Shown: in pieces, positions 41,703 to 49,755 of the stretch
How positions within the stretch are numbered: the stretch's first letter is position 1
How the letters are laid out: each line of letters opens with the position of its first letter
NCBI RefSeq assembly: GCF_016916835.1
Contig: NZ_JAFFIX010000021.1
Span: 1 to 64,000 of the forward strand
Direction of reading: 5' to 3'
DNA: 64,000 nucleotides
DNA from: Actinacidiphila bryophytorum
Lineage (GTDB): Bacteria > Actinomycetota > Actinomycetes > Streptomycetales > Streptomycetaceae
The notes under the pieces: generated by a model
Databases searched by the model: none
Told to the model about the DNA's origin: nothing
Seen by the model: the letters and a program-made list of their open reading frames with translations, nothing else
Position numbers and translations under genes: made by a program

Positions 41703-42785
41703 ATGTATTCGGCATCGTCCTCCGTGTCCGCCCCGCCCCGCCCCGCGTACCCCGCAGTCGCGGAGCCCCCCGTCAGACCCCGCCCGGCAGCAGGCCTGCG
41801 GCGCGGGACGCTCGGCGGCGCCCATCCGCTCAGCGGGAGACTCGACTTGACCGGCCCGCAGGGGACCCAGCTTCGCACCGCGGTCGCGGCGGTGCAGCGG
41901 ATCTGTCCCGAGTTCACCCCCGTGCAGCTGCTGCGCCGCGGCGGCAGGACGGCGCTGCTTATCGGCACCTCGGGGCGTTCGCCGGCCGTCGCGAAGTGCC
42001 TGCTGGACCACTCGCCCGCGTGGGCGGATCGTTTCCGCCACGAGATAGCGGCCTACCGGACCTTCGTCCGGCACCGTCCGCCGGTGCGGGTGCCGCGGCT
42101 GATCGCCGCCGACCCGGAGAGCTGCGTGCTGGTGATGGAGCGGATGCCCGGACGGGTCGTCTCGCCGCAGCGGCACCCCTCGCACCCGCCGACGCGGGGC
42201 GACGTGCGGGCCGCCCTGTCGGCCTTTGCGCGGATCAACATGTGGCGCCCGCCGCCGGGCTCCTTCGACGCGCCGATCGACTACCCGGCCAGGATCAGCC
42301 GCTACCACGAGCTGGGCCTGCTCACCGACCGCGACATGGGCGACCTGCAGAAGCTGCTGCACGGACTGGCGCATGCGCAGGGCCAGTTCTGCCACGGCGA
42401 CGCCCTACTGTCCAATGTGCTGCTCTCGCCCGCCGGCCCCTCGCTGGTCGACTGGGAGCACGCGGGCTGGTATCTGCCGGGCTACGACATGGCGGTGCTG
42501 TGGTCGGTGCTCGGCGACGACGAGGCGGCCCGCCGGCAGATCAGCCAGCAGGCCCAGGCCCCGGGGCCCGCCGCACGGGACGCCTTCCTGGTCAACCTGA
42601 TGCTGGTGCTGACCCGGGAGATCCGGACCTATGAGACGGCCGTCCAGCGCACCATGCGGTCGACCGCGCCTGCGGCACCGGGCGCCGCGGAGACCGGCGA
42701 GGAGCAGCGGCTGCTGCTGCGCAGGCTGCACGACGACTGCGGGCTGGCCCGCAGGGCGGTGCGCGCCGCGGTGGGCACCCGCTGA
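41703..42785 (+). CDS. Aminoglycoside phosphotransferase-fold kinase (APH family)
   Basis: A 360-residue protein with the APH/choline kinase fold. The catalytic loop FCHGDALLSNVLL (HGDxxxxN) and the metal-binding LVDWEHAG are intact, so it should be an active small-molecule kinase. An ATP lysine lies in AVAKCLLDH. The first 60 residues are Pro/Ala-rich. The substrate is unknown; with no antibiotic cluster nearby, resistance is only one option. The ribosome binding site (AAGGGA) is rather far upstream (about 15 bases). Confidence 0.8.
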   Translation: MYSASSSVSAPPRPAYPAVAEPPVRPRPAAGLRRGTLGGAHPLSGRLDLTGPQGTQLRTAVAAVQRICPEFTPVQLLRRGGRTALLIGTSGRSPAVAKCLLDHSPAWADRFRHEIAAYRTFVRHRPPVRVPRLIAADPESCVLVMERMPGRVVSPQRHPSHPPTRGDVRAALSAFARINMWRPPPGSFDAPIDYPARISRYHELGLLTDRDMGDLQKLLHGLAHAQGQFCHGDALLSNVLLSPAGPSLVDWEHAGWYLPGYDMAVLWSVLGDDEAARRQISQQAQAPGPAARDAFLVNLMLVLTREIRTYETAVQRTMRSTAPAAPGAAETGEEQRLLLRRLHDDCGLARRAVRAAVGTR

Positions 42786-42794
42786 GCGGCGGCG

Positions 42795-42816
42795 GGCTGA
42801 GTGCGGGGGCTCAGCC
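42795..42816. terminator. Bidirectional hairpin between convergent genes
   Basis: GGCTGAG and CTCAGCC pair around an 8-base loop, 10 bases after the phosphotransferase stop. It lies before the end of the convergent 166-residue protein gene, so it may serve both. Confidence 0.5.
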
Positions 42817-42869
42817 GGCCGGGACCCGGCGCCGCAGTGCGATGCGGTGCGCCCTCCGTGCCGCCGGCG

Positions 42870-43370
42870 TCAGCCGGCCTGGAACATGGCCGCGGGCAGC
42901 GGCTTGAGCAGCTGGTAGAGGTCGTCGGTGATCGGCCGGTCCCAGGTGGCGATGGTCACCTGCACACCGTCGCTGCGGTCGAACTGCGCGCAGGCGACCC
43001 GCGACTCGGAGATCTTGATCCGCCGCACGATCAGCAGGCCGTCGCCCTGCCACACCGGGGTGTCCTCGACCTCGGTGACCTCGGCGGGCTCGTCGTTGCC
43101 GAGCGCGGCCAGCAGCTGCGCGACCTCGAAGGGCACCTGCCCCTCGCTCAGCTCGCGGGCGGGCGAGCCCTCCGGCAGGTTGCCGATGAGCATCGCGGGA
43201 CCGCGGCCGCCGAAGAGGTCGTAGCGCAGGTAGATCCCCTCGCACCGCCCGTCGGGACCCGGCAGCAGCCCGGCTCCGAGGTCGCCCGGCCAGTCCCCCG
43301 GGTCCATCGCGAGTACGTCGAAGTCCGGCCCGGTGGGCGTGGCTGCGCTGCGGCGGCGGAGGAAGGACAT
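42870..43370 (-). CDS. Conserved hypothetical protein
   Basis: A 166-residue soluble protein that I recognise only as a streptomycete conserved hypothetical. It has a DVLAMDPGDWPGDLGAG start, a YLRYDLFGGRGPAMLIGNLPEGSP middle and a VTIATWDRPITDDLYQLLKPLPAAMF end. No catalytic motif or membrane segment is seen. It follows the LAL-type gene on the same strand after 103 bases. Confidence 0.75.
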   Translation of the reverse strand: MSFLRRRSAATPTGPDFDVLAMDPGDWPGDLGAGLLPGPDGRCEGIYLRYDLFGGRGPAMLIGNLPEGSPARELSEGQVPFEVAQLLAALGNDEPAEVTEVEDTPVWQGDGLLIVRRIKISESRVACAQFDRSDGVQVTIATWDRPITDDLYQLLKPLPAAMFQAG

Positions 43371-43473
43371 GCGGCCATGGTAAAGGCTGGTCTGCGCGGC
43401 GGGGACCCGCCGACCACCAGGTGGTCGGCCGCGGAAACGTCGCGGGAAAGCCGCAGGAAGGCCGCGGGAGCCG

Positions 43474-46179
43474 TCAGGTGGCGGCGGCGCCGGGGGCCGC
43501 GGGCCGGACCCCGCACCGGGCGATCTCCGTACGGGCCTGCGCCGCGGTGCCGTCGGCGGCGCACCGCAGGGCGGTCTCCAGGCCCCGGTCGAGAAGCTCC
43601 GCGGCCTGCTCGATGCGGCCGTCCTCGCGCAGGGCGGCGCCGCGGGCGACCAGCGCCTGCGCCAGCAGGTGCTCTGCGGGCGAGGCCGCCAGCAGGTCGA
43701 CGGCCTCGGTGAGCAGCGTCAGCCTTTCGGGGCCGCCGCAGACCTCGGCGGCGACCAGCAGGGCGTGCCCGATCGCGGACCTGGCGCCGTACTGCCGCGC
43801 CCTGGCGACCGCGTCGAGCACGGTGTCCCTGGCCTGCCGGGGTGCGTCGCGGGACTCGGCGAGCGCGAGGTGCAGCTGCCAGGGGCACCAGGCGGGGTTG
43901 CGCATGCCGCGGGCGTCGAGCCGGCGGCCGACCGCGGCCAGCTCGTCGGCTGCCTGCTGGTGCAGGCCGCGGGCCAGCAGCAGTTCGCCGTGAACTGCCT
44001 GGGCGTCGGGGAAGGTCACGGCGGCGGGGAAGGGCTCGCGGAAGGCGTACTCGGCTGCCAGTGCGGTCGCCTCGGCGACGCGGCCGCGGGCCAGCAGGAC
44101 GTCGGTCAGTACGGCCACGGCGTACCACTGCACGGGGGTGCCACGGCCGACCCGCTCGGCCAGCCGCAGCCCGTCGCGTGCCAGGTCCTCGGCGTCGGCG
44201 AGCCGGCCCTGCCGGTAGCGGACGTAGCCGAGCAGCAGCAGCCCGAAGGACAGGTGGGCGCCGCGCCAGCCGTGGCGTTCGAAGTCGGCGATCCCTGCGG
44301 CGAACAGCTCCTCGGCGCGCTCGGGCCGGTCGGCGTACGCGTAGGTCATCGCGACGAGCACCGGCACCTCGAAGCCGCGGTCCTCGTCGGCCCACGGCAG
44401 CCCGCCCTCCAGGGCGCGGCCGGCGTGCCGCAGCACGGTCGAGGTGTGCTCACCGCGCAGGGTGGCGTCCCAGGCGCGCAGCCCGATGATGTACCGCTCG
44501 GTGAGGTCGCGCCCGGTGAGCCGGTCGGCGAGCCGGGTCAGCCGCCGGGAGCGGCCCGGTGAGTCGGCCTCGTCGGCGCGGAAGGCGTCCCACATGAACT
44601 GCTCGGACTGCATGCGCAGCCGGGTCCTGGCGCTGGTGGCGGTGCGGGCGGCCTGTGCGACGACCTCGGCTGCCTCGCTGAGCCGGTCGCTGTGGGCCAG
44701 TGACTGCGACAGCTTGAAGACGATGCCGTCGCGCAGCGCGGGGTCGCTGATCGGCTCCTCCAGCGCGGCCCGCAGGTGGTTGACGGTGACCGACGGCTCC
44801 AGCAGCTGGGAGGCGCAGCCGAGTTCGTAGAGCACCGCGGCGCGGTCCTCGTCCTGCGGGGGTTCGCGCAGGGCGCGGCCGAGGTAGCTGCGGGCGGTCT
44901 CGGGGGCGCCGGCCCGCAGCGTCTCCCGGGCGGCGGCGCGCAGCCGGCCGACCACCCAGGGGTCGCCCTCGGGGTGGGTCTCCAGCAGGTGGCGTGCGGC
45001 GGCGGACGCGCCGAGGCCGGCGTCCACGACGGACTGGGCGGCCTGGCCGTGCAGGGCGACCCGCATGGCGTCGGGTATGGCGTGGTAGACGGCGGTGGCT
45101 ATCAGCGGGTGGGCGAACTCCAGGGTGCGGCTGCTGGTGAGGATGCGGGCCTGGCGCAGGCGTTCGGCGCAGTCGGCGGCCTCCTCCCTGCCGAGCCCGG
45201 CGACATCGGCGGCCAGGTCGGGCGGCACCTGGGTGCCCAGCACCGCGGCGGACCAGGCGAGCCTGACGGTGGAAGGGCCGAGCCGTTCGAGCCGGCTGAC
45301 CAGGCCGCGGCCCTTGGTGGCGGCGGCCAGGTCGCGCAGCAGGTGGGTGCTCGACCCGTCGGGGGTGACGCCGCGGTCGCGGAGCTTGGCGGTCAGTTCG
45401 ACGGCCTCGAAGGGGTTTCCCGCGGTGACCGCCCAGCACTCGCGGCAGAAGGCGTCGTCCGCGTGTTCGCCGACCTCGTCGCGCACCAGGCGCCCGACGG
45501 CGTCCGCGGTGAGCGGTTCCAGGCCCAGCGGGCGGTGTCCCGCCCTGCCGGGCAGGCCGCGGAAGGCCTCGGCGCCCGCGGGGAGTTCGTCGGGCCGGTA
45601 GGCGACGACGATGAGCAGGGCGAGGTCGTCGGCCCGCGGCGCGAAGGCGGCCAGCCAGTTGAGGGACTGCGGGTCGGCCCAGTGGGCGTCGTCCAGGACC
45701 AGGACGGCGGGTGCGCGCTGCACCGCGAGGTGGGTGAGCACCCAGTCGAGGCCGTCGCGGATGCCCTGCGGGTCGGGGGCGGTGCCCTCGGCGGCGCACA
45801 GGCCGAGCGCGGGGCCGACGATGCCGTACCAACTGCCCAGTGTGGCCCGGATCTCCGCCTCGGCCGCGCCGGCCAGCTGGGGCTGCAGCAGCTGGCGTGC
45901 CACGTGGAAGGCGACCTGCTGCTCCTGGTCGCCGCCGCGTGCCGACAGCACGGTGCAGCCGTGGTCGGCGGCGCGCCTGCGCACCTCGGCGAGCAGCGTG
46001 GTCTTGCCGAGCCCCGCGGAGCCGGCGAAGGCGAGCAGGCCGCCGCGGCGGCGGGCGCCCGGGATGCCGGTGCCGTCGGGGAGCCGGCCGCTGACGTCGC
46101 CCAGCGCGTCGTCGACGGCGAGCAGTTCGGCCTCGCGTTCGAGCAGCGCGCGCCGGTTGCGCGTCTGGCGCTGCGGCAT
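43474..46179 (-). CDS. LAL-type STAND ATPase lacking the LuxR DNA-binding domain
   Basis: A 901-residue protein that matches large ATP-binding LuxR-type (LAL, MalT-like) regulators over most of its length. The P-loop is FAGSAGLGKTTLL (near residue 52), Walker B is VLVLDDAHWAD, and a sensor/winged-helix part and TPR-like repeats follow (about 450-880). LAL proteins normally end in a LuxR HTH of about 60 residues; this one stops at ARCGVRPAAPGAAAT. I found no HTH in the 103 bases after the stop. It may act as a signal-dependent partner of another regulator. The start is the ATG after AGGGGG. Confidence 0.85.
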   Translation of the reverse strand: MPQRQTRNRRALLEREAELLAVDDALGDVSGRLPDGTGIPGARRRGGLLAFAGSAGLGKTTLLAEVRRRAADHGCTVLSARGGDQEQQVAFHVARQLLQPQLAGAAEAEIRATLGSWYGIVGPALGLCAAEGTAPDPQGIRDGLDWVLTHLAVQRAPAVLVLDDAHWADPQSLNWLAAFAPRADDLALLIVVAYRPDELPAGAEAFRGLPGRAGHRPLGLEPLTADAVGRLVRDEVGEHADDAFCRECWAVTAGNPFEAVELTAKLRDRGVTPDGSSTHLLRDLAAATKGRGLVSRLERLGPSTVRLAWSAAVLGTQVPPDLAADVAGLGREEAADCAERLRQARILTSSRTLEFAHPLIATAVYHAIPDAMRVALHGQAAQSVVDAGLGASAAARHLLETHPEGDPWVVGRLRAAARETLRAGAPETARSYLGRALREPPQDEDRAAVLYELGCASQLLEPSVTVNHLRAALEEPISDPALRDGIVFKLSQSLAHSDRLSEAAEVVAQAARTATSARTRLRMQSEQFMWDAFRADEADSPGRSRRLTRLADRLTGRDLTERYIIGLRAWDATLRGEHTSTVLRHAGRALEGGLPWADEDRGFEVPVLVAMTYAYADRPERAEELFAAGIADFERHGWRGAHLSFGLLLLGYVRYRQGRLADAEDLARDGLRLAERVGRGTPVQWYAVAVLTDVLLARGRVAEATALAAEYAFREPFPAAVTFPDAQAVHGELLLARGLHQQAADELAAVGRRLDARGMRNPAWCPWQLHLALAESRDAPRQARDTVLDAVARARQYGARSAIGHALLVAAEVCGGPERLTLLTEAVDLLAASPAEHLLAQALVARGAALREDGRIEQAAELLDRGLETALRCAADGTAAQARTEIARCGVRPAAPGAAAT

Positions 46180-46549
46180 GGTGCACCCCCTGGCGGCCGG
46201 ACGGCGCACGCCCGGCGCACGCCGTTCCGTACGGACATCCGTCCGATGGCCTCACAGCGTACGCCGTCCGCTGCGGTGTGTAAGCATGAACGGCCGTGCC
46301 GGTCGGCCACTGGCAGGGGACTCGGCCGGCACGGCGCTGGGGCGGCGGCCTGCGGGAGGCATCTGCACGGCCGGCCTGTGGGGAGCCTGCCACGGCGGTC
46401 GCCGACCGGCCAGCGCCCGTGGGTCACGCGCCATGCCTGTTCCCCCGTGCGCCCCGGATGCGCCCCCGTTACCGCGCGTATCGCCCGTACCGCGGCGGGC
46501 GGGCCGCCACCGGGCCGGTGGGCGCGGTATCCCGGGCGCCGCCCAGGCG
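46180..46549. other. Gene-free 370 bases upstream of the LAL-type gene
   Basis: No convincing gene is seen. It holds overlapping dyads at 46226-46242: TCCGTACGGA is a 10-bp palindrome and ACGGAcaTCCGT overlaps it. These lie 47 bases upstream of the LAL-type start and could be an operator. Confidence 0.4.
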
Positions 46550-47182
46550 TCAGCGCGGGTCGCCGCCCGCGGCGGCGCGGTGCTTGGCGTGATGCCGGGC
46601 CACCCGGGCGCGGTTGCCGCAGGAGGGCTTGCACCACTCCTGGCGGGCGTGCTCCTTGACGAAGTAGCGCACGCAGCGCGGTGCCGGGCAGGCGCGCAGC
46701 AACTCCCGTTCTGGGCCTGCGAGGAAGCCGATGGCGTGCCGGGCGAGTGCGGCGGCCAGCAGGTCGGCGGCCGCGGGTGCGCCCGCGACGGTGCGGCGCT
46801 CGGCGGGGAACCCGTCCTGCGGCCAGTCGAGCTGCGGGGTGACCGGGACCAGGGCGGCCGCGGCGTTGAGCCGGTCCAGGGCCTGCGCGGCGGACGGCAG
46901 CCGGCCCGCGTCGGCGGAGCTGGGCGGCCCGGGCAGCACGGCACGGGCGAAGAGCGCGCGGACCGCGGTGCGCACCTCGACGGCCGCGGTGAGCGCGGCG
47001 GCGTCCGCGGTGAAGCCGGCGGCGGTGTGCGGCCCGGCCGCGAGGTCGGCCTGCAGCTCCGCGGCGTGCGCGCGGACCCAGCGGGTCAGCCCTGCGGGCT
47101 CCGCGAGGTCGTCGGCGACTCCGCCGTGGCCGTCGTGCCGGATCGTGACGGCGAGATCCAGCGCGAGATGATCAGCAGGCAT
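46550..47182 (-). CDS. CGNR zinc-finger protein (ABATE domain)
   Basis: A 210-residue protein. The N-terminal ABATE domain is followed by the C-terminal CGNR zinc finger (CPAPRCVRYFV, then WCKPSCGNRARVARHH, residues about 163-200), a putative DNA-binding module. It is thought to be a stress-responsive regulator family. The ATG lies 6 bases after TAGCAT with no ribosome binding site, so the transcript may be leaderless. It is divergent from the PdxH-like gene with 47 bases between them. Confidence 0.88.
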   Translation of the reverse strand: MPADHLALDLAVTIRHDGHGGVADDLAEPAGLTRWVRAHAAELQADLAAGPHTAAGFTADAAALTAAVEVRTAVRALFARAVLPGPPSSADAGRLPSAAQALDRLNAAAALVPVTPQLDWPQDGFPAERRTVAGAPAAADLLAAALARHAIGFLAGPERELLRACPAPRCVRYFVKEHARQEWCKPSCGNRARVARHHAKHRAAAGGDPR

Positions 47183-47206
47183 GGGCTAATGCTAACATCG
47201 CCAGCA
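47183..47206. promoter_or_regulatory. Overlapping promoter/dyad between CGNR and pdxH-like genes
   Basis: TGCTaacatcgccAGCA (47190-47206) is a small inverted repeat. On the minus strand TAGCAT (47194-47189) is a -10-like box that lies 6 bases before the CGNR start codon. Binding by the CGNR protein would affect both genes. Confidence 0.4.
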
Positions 47207-47229
47207 ACCATTACATGGGAGGGGGCAGT

Positions 47230-47883
47230 GTGTCCGACATCCGCGAACTGCTGCGCGGCCTCGATGTGTTCTCCGGCGAACTGCCGGACTTCGACACCGG
47301 CGCGGCACCGGCCGACCCGCGCGAGCTGTTCACCGACTGGCTGCTCGACGCCGTACGCGCCGGGGTGCGCGAACCGCACGCGATGACGCTGTCCACCACG
47401 GGAACCGACGGCGACCCGTCGGCCCGGGTGCTGATCCTCAAGGACCTCTCGCCCGACGGCTGGCACTTCGCCGCCGACGCCGGCAGCCGCAAGGGGCGGG
47501 AGCTGGCCGGGCGCCCGGCCGCCGCGCTCACCTTCTACTGGTCGCCACTGGCCCGGCAGGTCCGGATCCGCGGCCGGGTCACCGCGGGCGGCGCCGAGGC
47601 GAGCGCGGCGGACTTCCTGGCCCGCTCCCCCGCCGCCCGCGCCGAGGCGCTGCTCGGCCGGCAGAGCACACCGCTCGCGGACCTCGCCGCAAGGGATGCG
47701 GCCGTACGGGATTCCGCCGCACGCATCGAGGGCGAGCCGGGGCTGGTCGCCCCCGGCTGGACCCTGTACACCCTGCGTCCCGACAGCGTGGAGTTCTGGC
47801 AGGGCGACCGCGACCGCCGGCACACCAGGCTCGACTACACACGCACCGACGACGGATGGAAGCGGGGACTGCTGTGGCCGTGA
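47230..47883 (+). CDS. Pyridoxamine 5'-phosphate oxidase (PdxH-like)
   Basis: A 217-residue FMN-dependent oxidase family protein. FMN-binding motifs are visible: RVLILKDLSPDGWHFAADAGSRKG and LTFYWSPLARQVRIRGRV, as in PdxH. The C-terminal dimerisation part ends EFWQGDRDRRHTRLDYTR. It would make PLP from pyridoxine or pyridoxamine phosphate, but relatives act on other substrates, so no symbol is given. The GTG start follows GGGAGGGGGC. It overlaps the next gene by ten bases. Confidence 0.85.
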   Translation: MSDIRELLRGLDVFSGELPDFDTGAAPADPRELFTDWLLDAVRAGVREPHAMTLSTTGTDGDPSARVLILKDLSPDGWHFAADAGSRKGRELAGRPAAALTFYWSPLARQVRIRGRVTAGGAEASAADFLARSPAARAEALLGRQSTPLADLAARDAAVRDSAARIEGEPGLVAPGWTLYTLRPDSVEFWQGDRDRRHTRLDYTRTDDGWKRGLLWP

Positions 47884-48602
47884 CGGACAAGGCGTCTTCC
47901 CAGGAGCCGGGCGAGGTTGCAGGACCCGGCCTGCAGGCCGCGCTGGGCGCAGGTGCGCTCCGGCTGCGCGGGCTGCTCGACGGGCTCACCGACGACGCGG
48001 CCCGCGCGCCGAGCGCCCTGCCGGGCTGGACCCGCGGGCATGTGCTGAGCCATGTCGAGGGCGTCGCGCAGGCACTCGCCCGGCAGGCGCGGTACGCGCT
48101 GCGCGGCAGGACCGTCGAGGTCTACGACGGCGGCCGGCCCGCCCGTGACGCGGCGATCGAGGCCGGACACGGGCGCGGCGCGGCCGAGTTGGCCGCGGCG
48201 GTCGGGGACGCACTGGACGAGGCGGAGGCGTCGTGGGGCGCGGTCGGCGCCGGCGACTGGCAGCGGCCGGTGTCCTACCGCGACGGCACGGTGCTCACCG
48301 CGGGGCTGGCCTGGTGGCGGGAGCTGGAGATCCACACCGCGGACGCCCTGCTCGGCAGCGGGCCCGACCGCTGGCCGCCGCAACTGTGCGTCCACCTGGT
48401 CGACTTCCTCACGGTGCGGGTGCCGCACGGGACCGAGTTGCGGCTGACGGCGGTGGACGCGGACCGGTCCTGGACGCTGGGCCGCGGCGAGCCGGTCGCG
48501 GTCGGCGGGCGGCTCACCGACCTGGCGGCATGGCTGGCGGGGCGGTCGCCGCAGCAGCCGCTGACCGGCGATCCGCTGCCGGAGCTGGGCAGTTGGCCGT
48601 GA
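47874..48602 (+). CDS. Maleylpyruvate isomerase-family (DinB-like) protein
   Basis: A 242-residue protein of the maleylpyruvate isomerase N-terminal fold. It has a LPGWTRGHVLSHVEGVAQAL metal site (first His in the WTRGHVLSH stretch) and LAWWRELEIHTADALLG (second metal site). Such proteins use mycothiol as cofactor in actinomycetes. The GTG has GCGGGG in front. It overlaps the PdxH-like gene by ten bases, so the two are probably cotranscribed. The physiological substrate is unknown. Confidence 0.85.
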   Translation: MAVTDKASSQEPGEVAGPGLQAALGAGALRLRGLLDGLTDDAARAPSALPGWTRGHVLSHVEGVAQALARQARYALRGRTVEVYDGGRPARDAAIEAGHGRGAAELAAAVGDALDEAEASWGAVGAGDWQRPVSYRDGTVLTAGLAWWRELEIHTADALLGSGPDRWPPQLCVHLVDFLTVRVPHGTELRLTAVDADRSWTLGRGEPVAVGGRLTDLAAWLAGRSPQQPLTGDPLPELGSWP

Positions 48603-48616
48603 TCTGCCGTGCGGCT

Positions 48617-48647
48617 GCCGGGCGTGCGGGACTGCCGTACGCCCGGC
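48617..48647. terminator. Bidirectional hairpin after the isomerase-family gene
   Basis: GCCGGGCGT and ACGCCCGGC form a perfect 9-bp stem with a 13-base loop. It lies 14 bases after the plus-strand stop and 10 bases after the convergent DUF397 gene. Confidence 0.6.
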
Positions 48648-48657
48648 TGACGTACCG

Positions 48658-48897
48658 TCAGGTGAGGTCGAACTCACCGTCGCGCGCGCCGAGAACGAAC
48701 GCACGCCACTCGGCGGGGGTGAAGATCAGCGAAGGGCCGTCGGGGTGCCGACCGTCCCGCATCGCGATGTAGCCCTCGACGAAGGCGATCTGCACGTCGC
48801 CGCTGCCCTGGCTGCTGGACAGCCACTCCGCATCCGTCAGATCGAGTTGCGGCTTCTTCCCGTTGGCCAACGGCTGTCCTGTGGTGCTTTCCGCCAC
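48658..48897 (-). CDS. DUF397 protein
   Basis: A 79-residue DUF397 protein with the family's WLSSSQGSGDVQIAFVEGYIAMRDGRHPDGPSLIFTPAEWRAFVLGARDGEFD pattern spread over its whole length. In streptomycetes DUF397 genes usually pair with an XRE-family regulator, as in the BldB/WhiJ-type systems. Here no such regulator is adjacent, so it is an orphan. GTG start after GGAGGAG. Confidence 0.9.
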   Translation of the reverse strand: MAESTTGQPLANGKKPQLDLTDAEWLSSSQGSGDVQIAFVEGYIAMRDGRHPDGPSLIFTPAEWRAFVLGARDGEFDLT

Positions 48898-49091
48898 GTC
48901 CGCTCTCCTCCCGCATCGTCCTTCCCGTCCAGCCTATCGGCCGTGGCGCACGCCGACACAAGATGACGGAAGCCGCCCGCCGCGCGACCTTACGCGACCG
49001 GCAGGCGGCCGGGTCCGCGGCGGTCCGCGAGCGGGCCTGCACCCTTGTGAACACCCGGCGGGCGGCCGGATGCTGCGGGTAGGGTCCGCTC

Positions 49092-49700
49092 ATGACCGCA
49101 CATGATCACGAACAGGGGGCCGGGCCTGTCGCCGGTCCGCGCCCCGCGGCGGACGGCAGAGCCGCCCGCGAGTCCCCGCTTCTCCCCGGCCTCGACCCGG
49201 CGCGCACCGCACTGGTCACGATCGACCTCATGGACCGGATACTCGCCTTACCGCTCGCACCGCTGCCAGGCCCCGCGGTGCTCGCCGCCGCACTGGACCT
49301 GGCGGCCGTCTTCCGCAAGGCGGGCGCCCCGGTGGTGGCCGTGCGCGCACAGCGCCCGGGGGCGGCCGAGCAGCCCGCCGGCAGCGACCTGGCCGAGGGC
49401 GTCGTCCAGGACGGCGACCTCGTGGTCGTCAAGCACACGGTCGGCGCCTTCCAGGACACCGGCCTGCACGAGCGGCTGCGGGAACTGGGCGTCGACACCC
49501 TGGTGATGGCCGGTGTCGCCACCAACCTGGGCGTGGAGTCCACCGCCCGGGCCGCCGCCGACCTCGGCTACCGGCTGGTCTTCGCCGAGGACGCCATGTC
49601 CGGTCTGACGGCCGCCGAGCACCGGGCCGCGGTCTCCCTCGACTTCCCGCGGTTCGGGACCGTGGTGACGGCCGCCGAGGTGGAGTTCGCCTCGGGGTGA
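49092..49700 (+). CDS. Isochorismatase-family hydrolase
   Basis: A 202-residue cysteine hydrolase-fold protein. The catalytic Asp is in TIDLMDRI (near residue 45) and the Lys in VVVKHTVGAF. The third place of the triad reads GVATNLGVESTAR: Gly stands where nicotinamidase-type members have Cys, as in true isochorismatases. It therefore probably hydrolyses a vinyl ether, or has lost amidase activity. No siderophore genes are nearby. It converges with the histidine kinase gene. Confidence 0.85.
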   Translation: MTAHDHEQGAGPVAGPRPAADGRAARESPLLPGLDPARTALVTIDLMDRILALPLAPLPGPAVLAAALDLAAVFRKAGAPVVAVRAQRPGAAEQPAGSDLAEGVVQDGDLVVVKHTVGAFQDTGLHERLRELGVDTLVMAGVATNLGVESTARAAADLGYRLVFAEDAMSGLTAAEHRAAVSLDFPRFGTVVTAAEVEFASG

Positions 49701-49707
49701 CGCCTGC

Positions 49708-49751
49708 GCGGTGTGCGGGCGGGCCGCGGCCACGGGGGCGCCGCACACCGC
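49708..49751. terminator. Bidirectional hairpin between isochorismatase-type and kinase genes
   Basis: GCGGTGTGCGG (49708-49718) and CCGCACACCGC (49741-49751) form a perfect 11-bp stem with a 22-base GC-rich loop. It fills the 55-base gap between the convergent genes. Confidence 0.7.
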
Positions 49752-49755
49752 ACGG

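Noticed and set aside
43371..43473. Frameshifted LuxR HTH downstream of the LAL-type gene
   Set aside because: The 103 bases to the next gene do not encode an HTH pattern in any minus-strand frame.
46296..46592. Small plus-strand gene in the gene-free region
   Set aside because: No ribosome binding site, Arg/Pro-rich text without motifs, and it runs into the CGNR gene on the other strand.
44776..46659. Long plus-strand frame over the LAL-type gene
   Set aside because: It is antisense to a gene with a clear P-loop and good ribosome binding site, and has no motifs itself.
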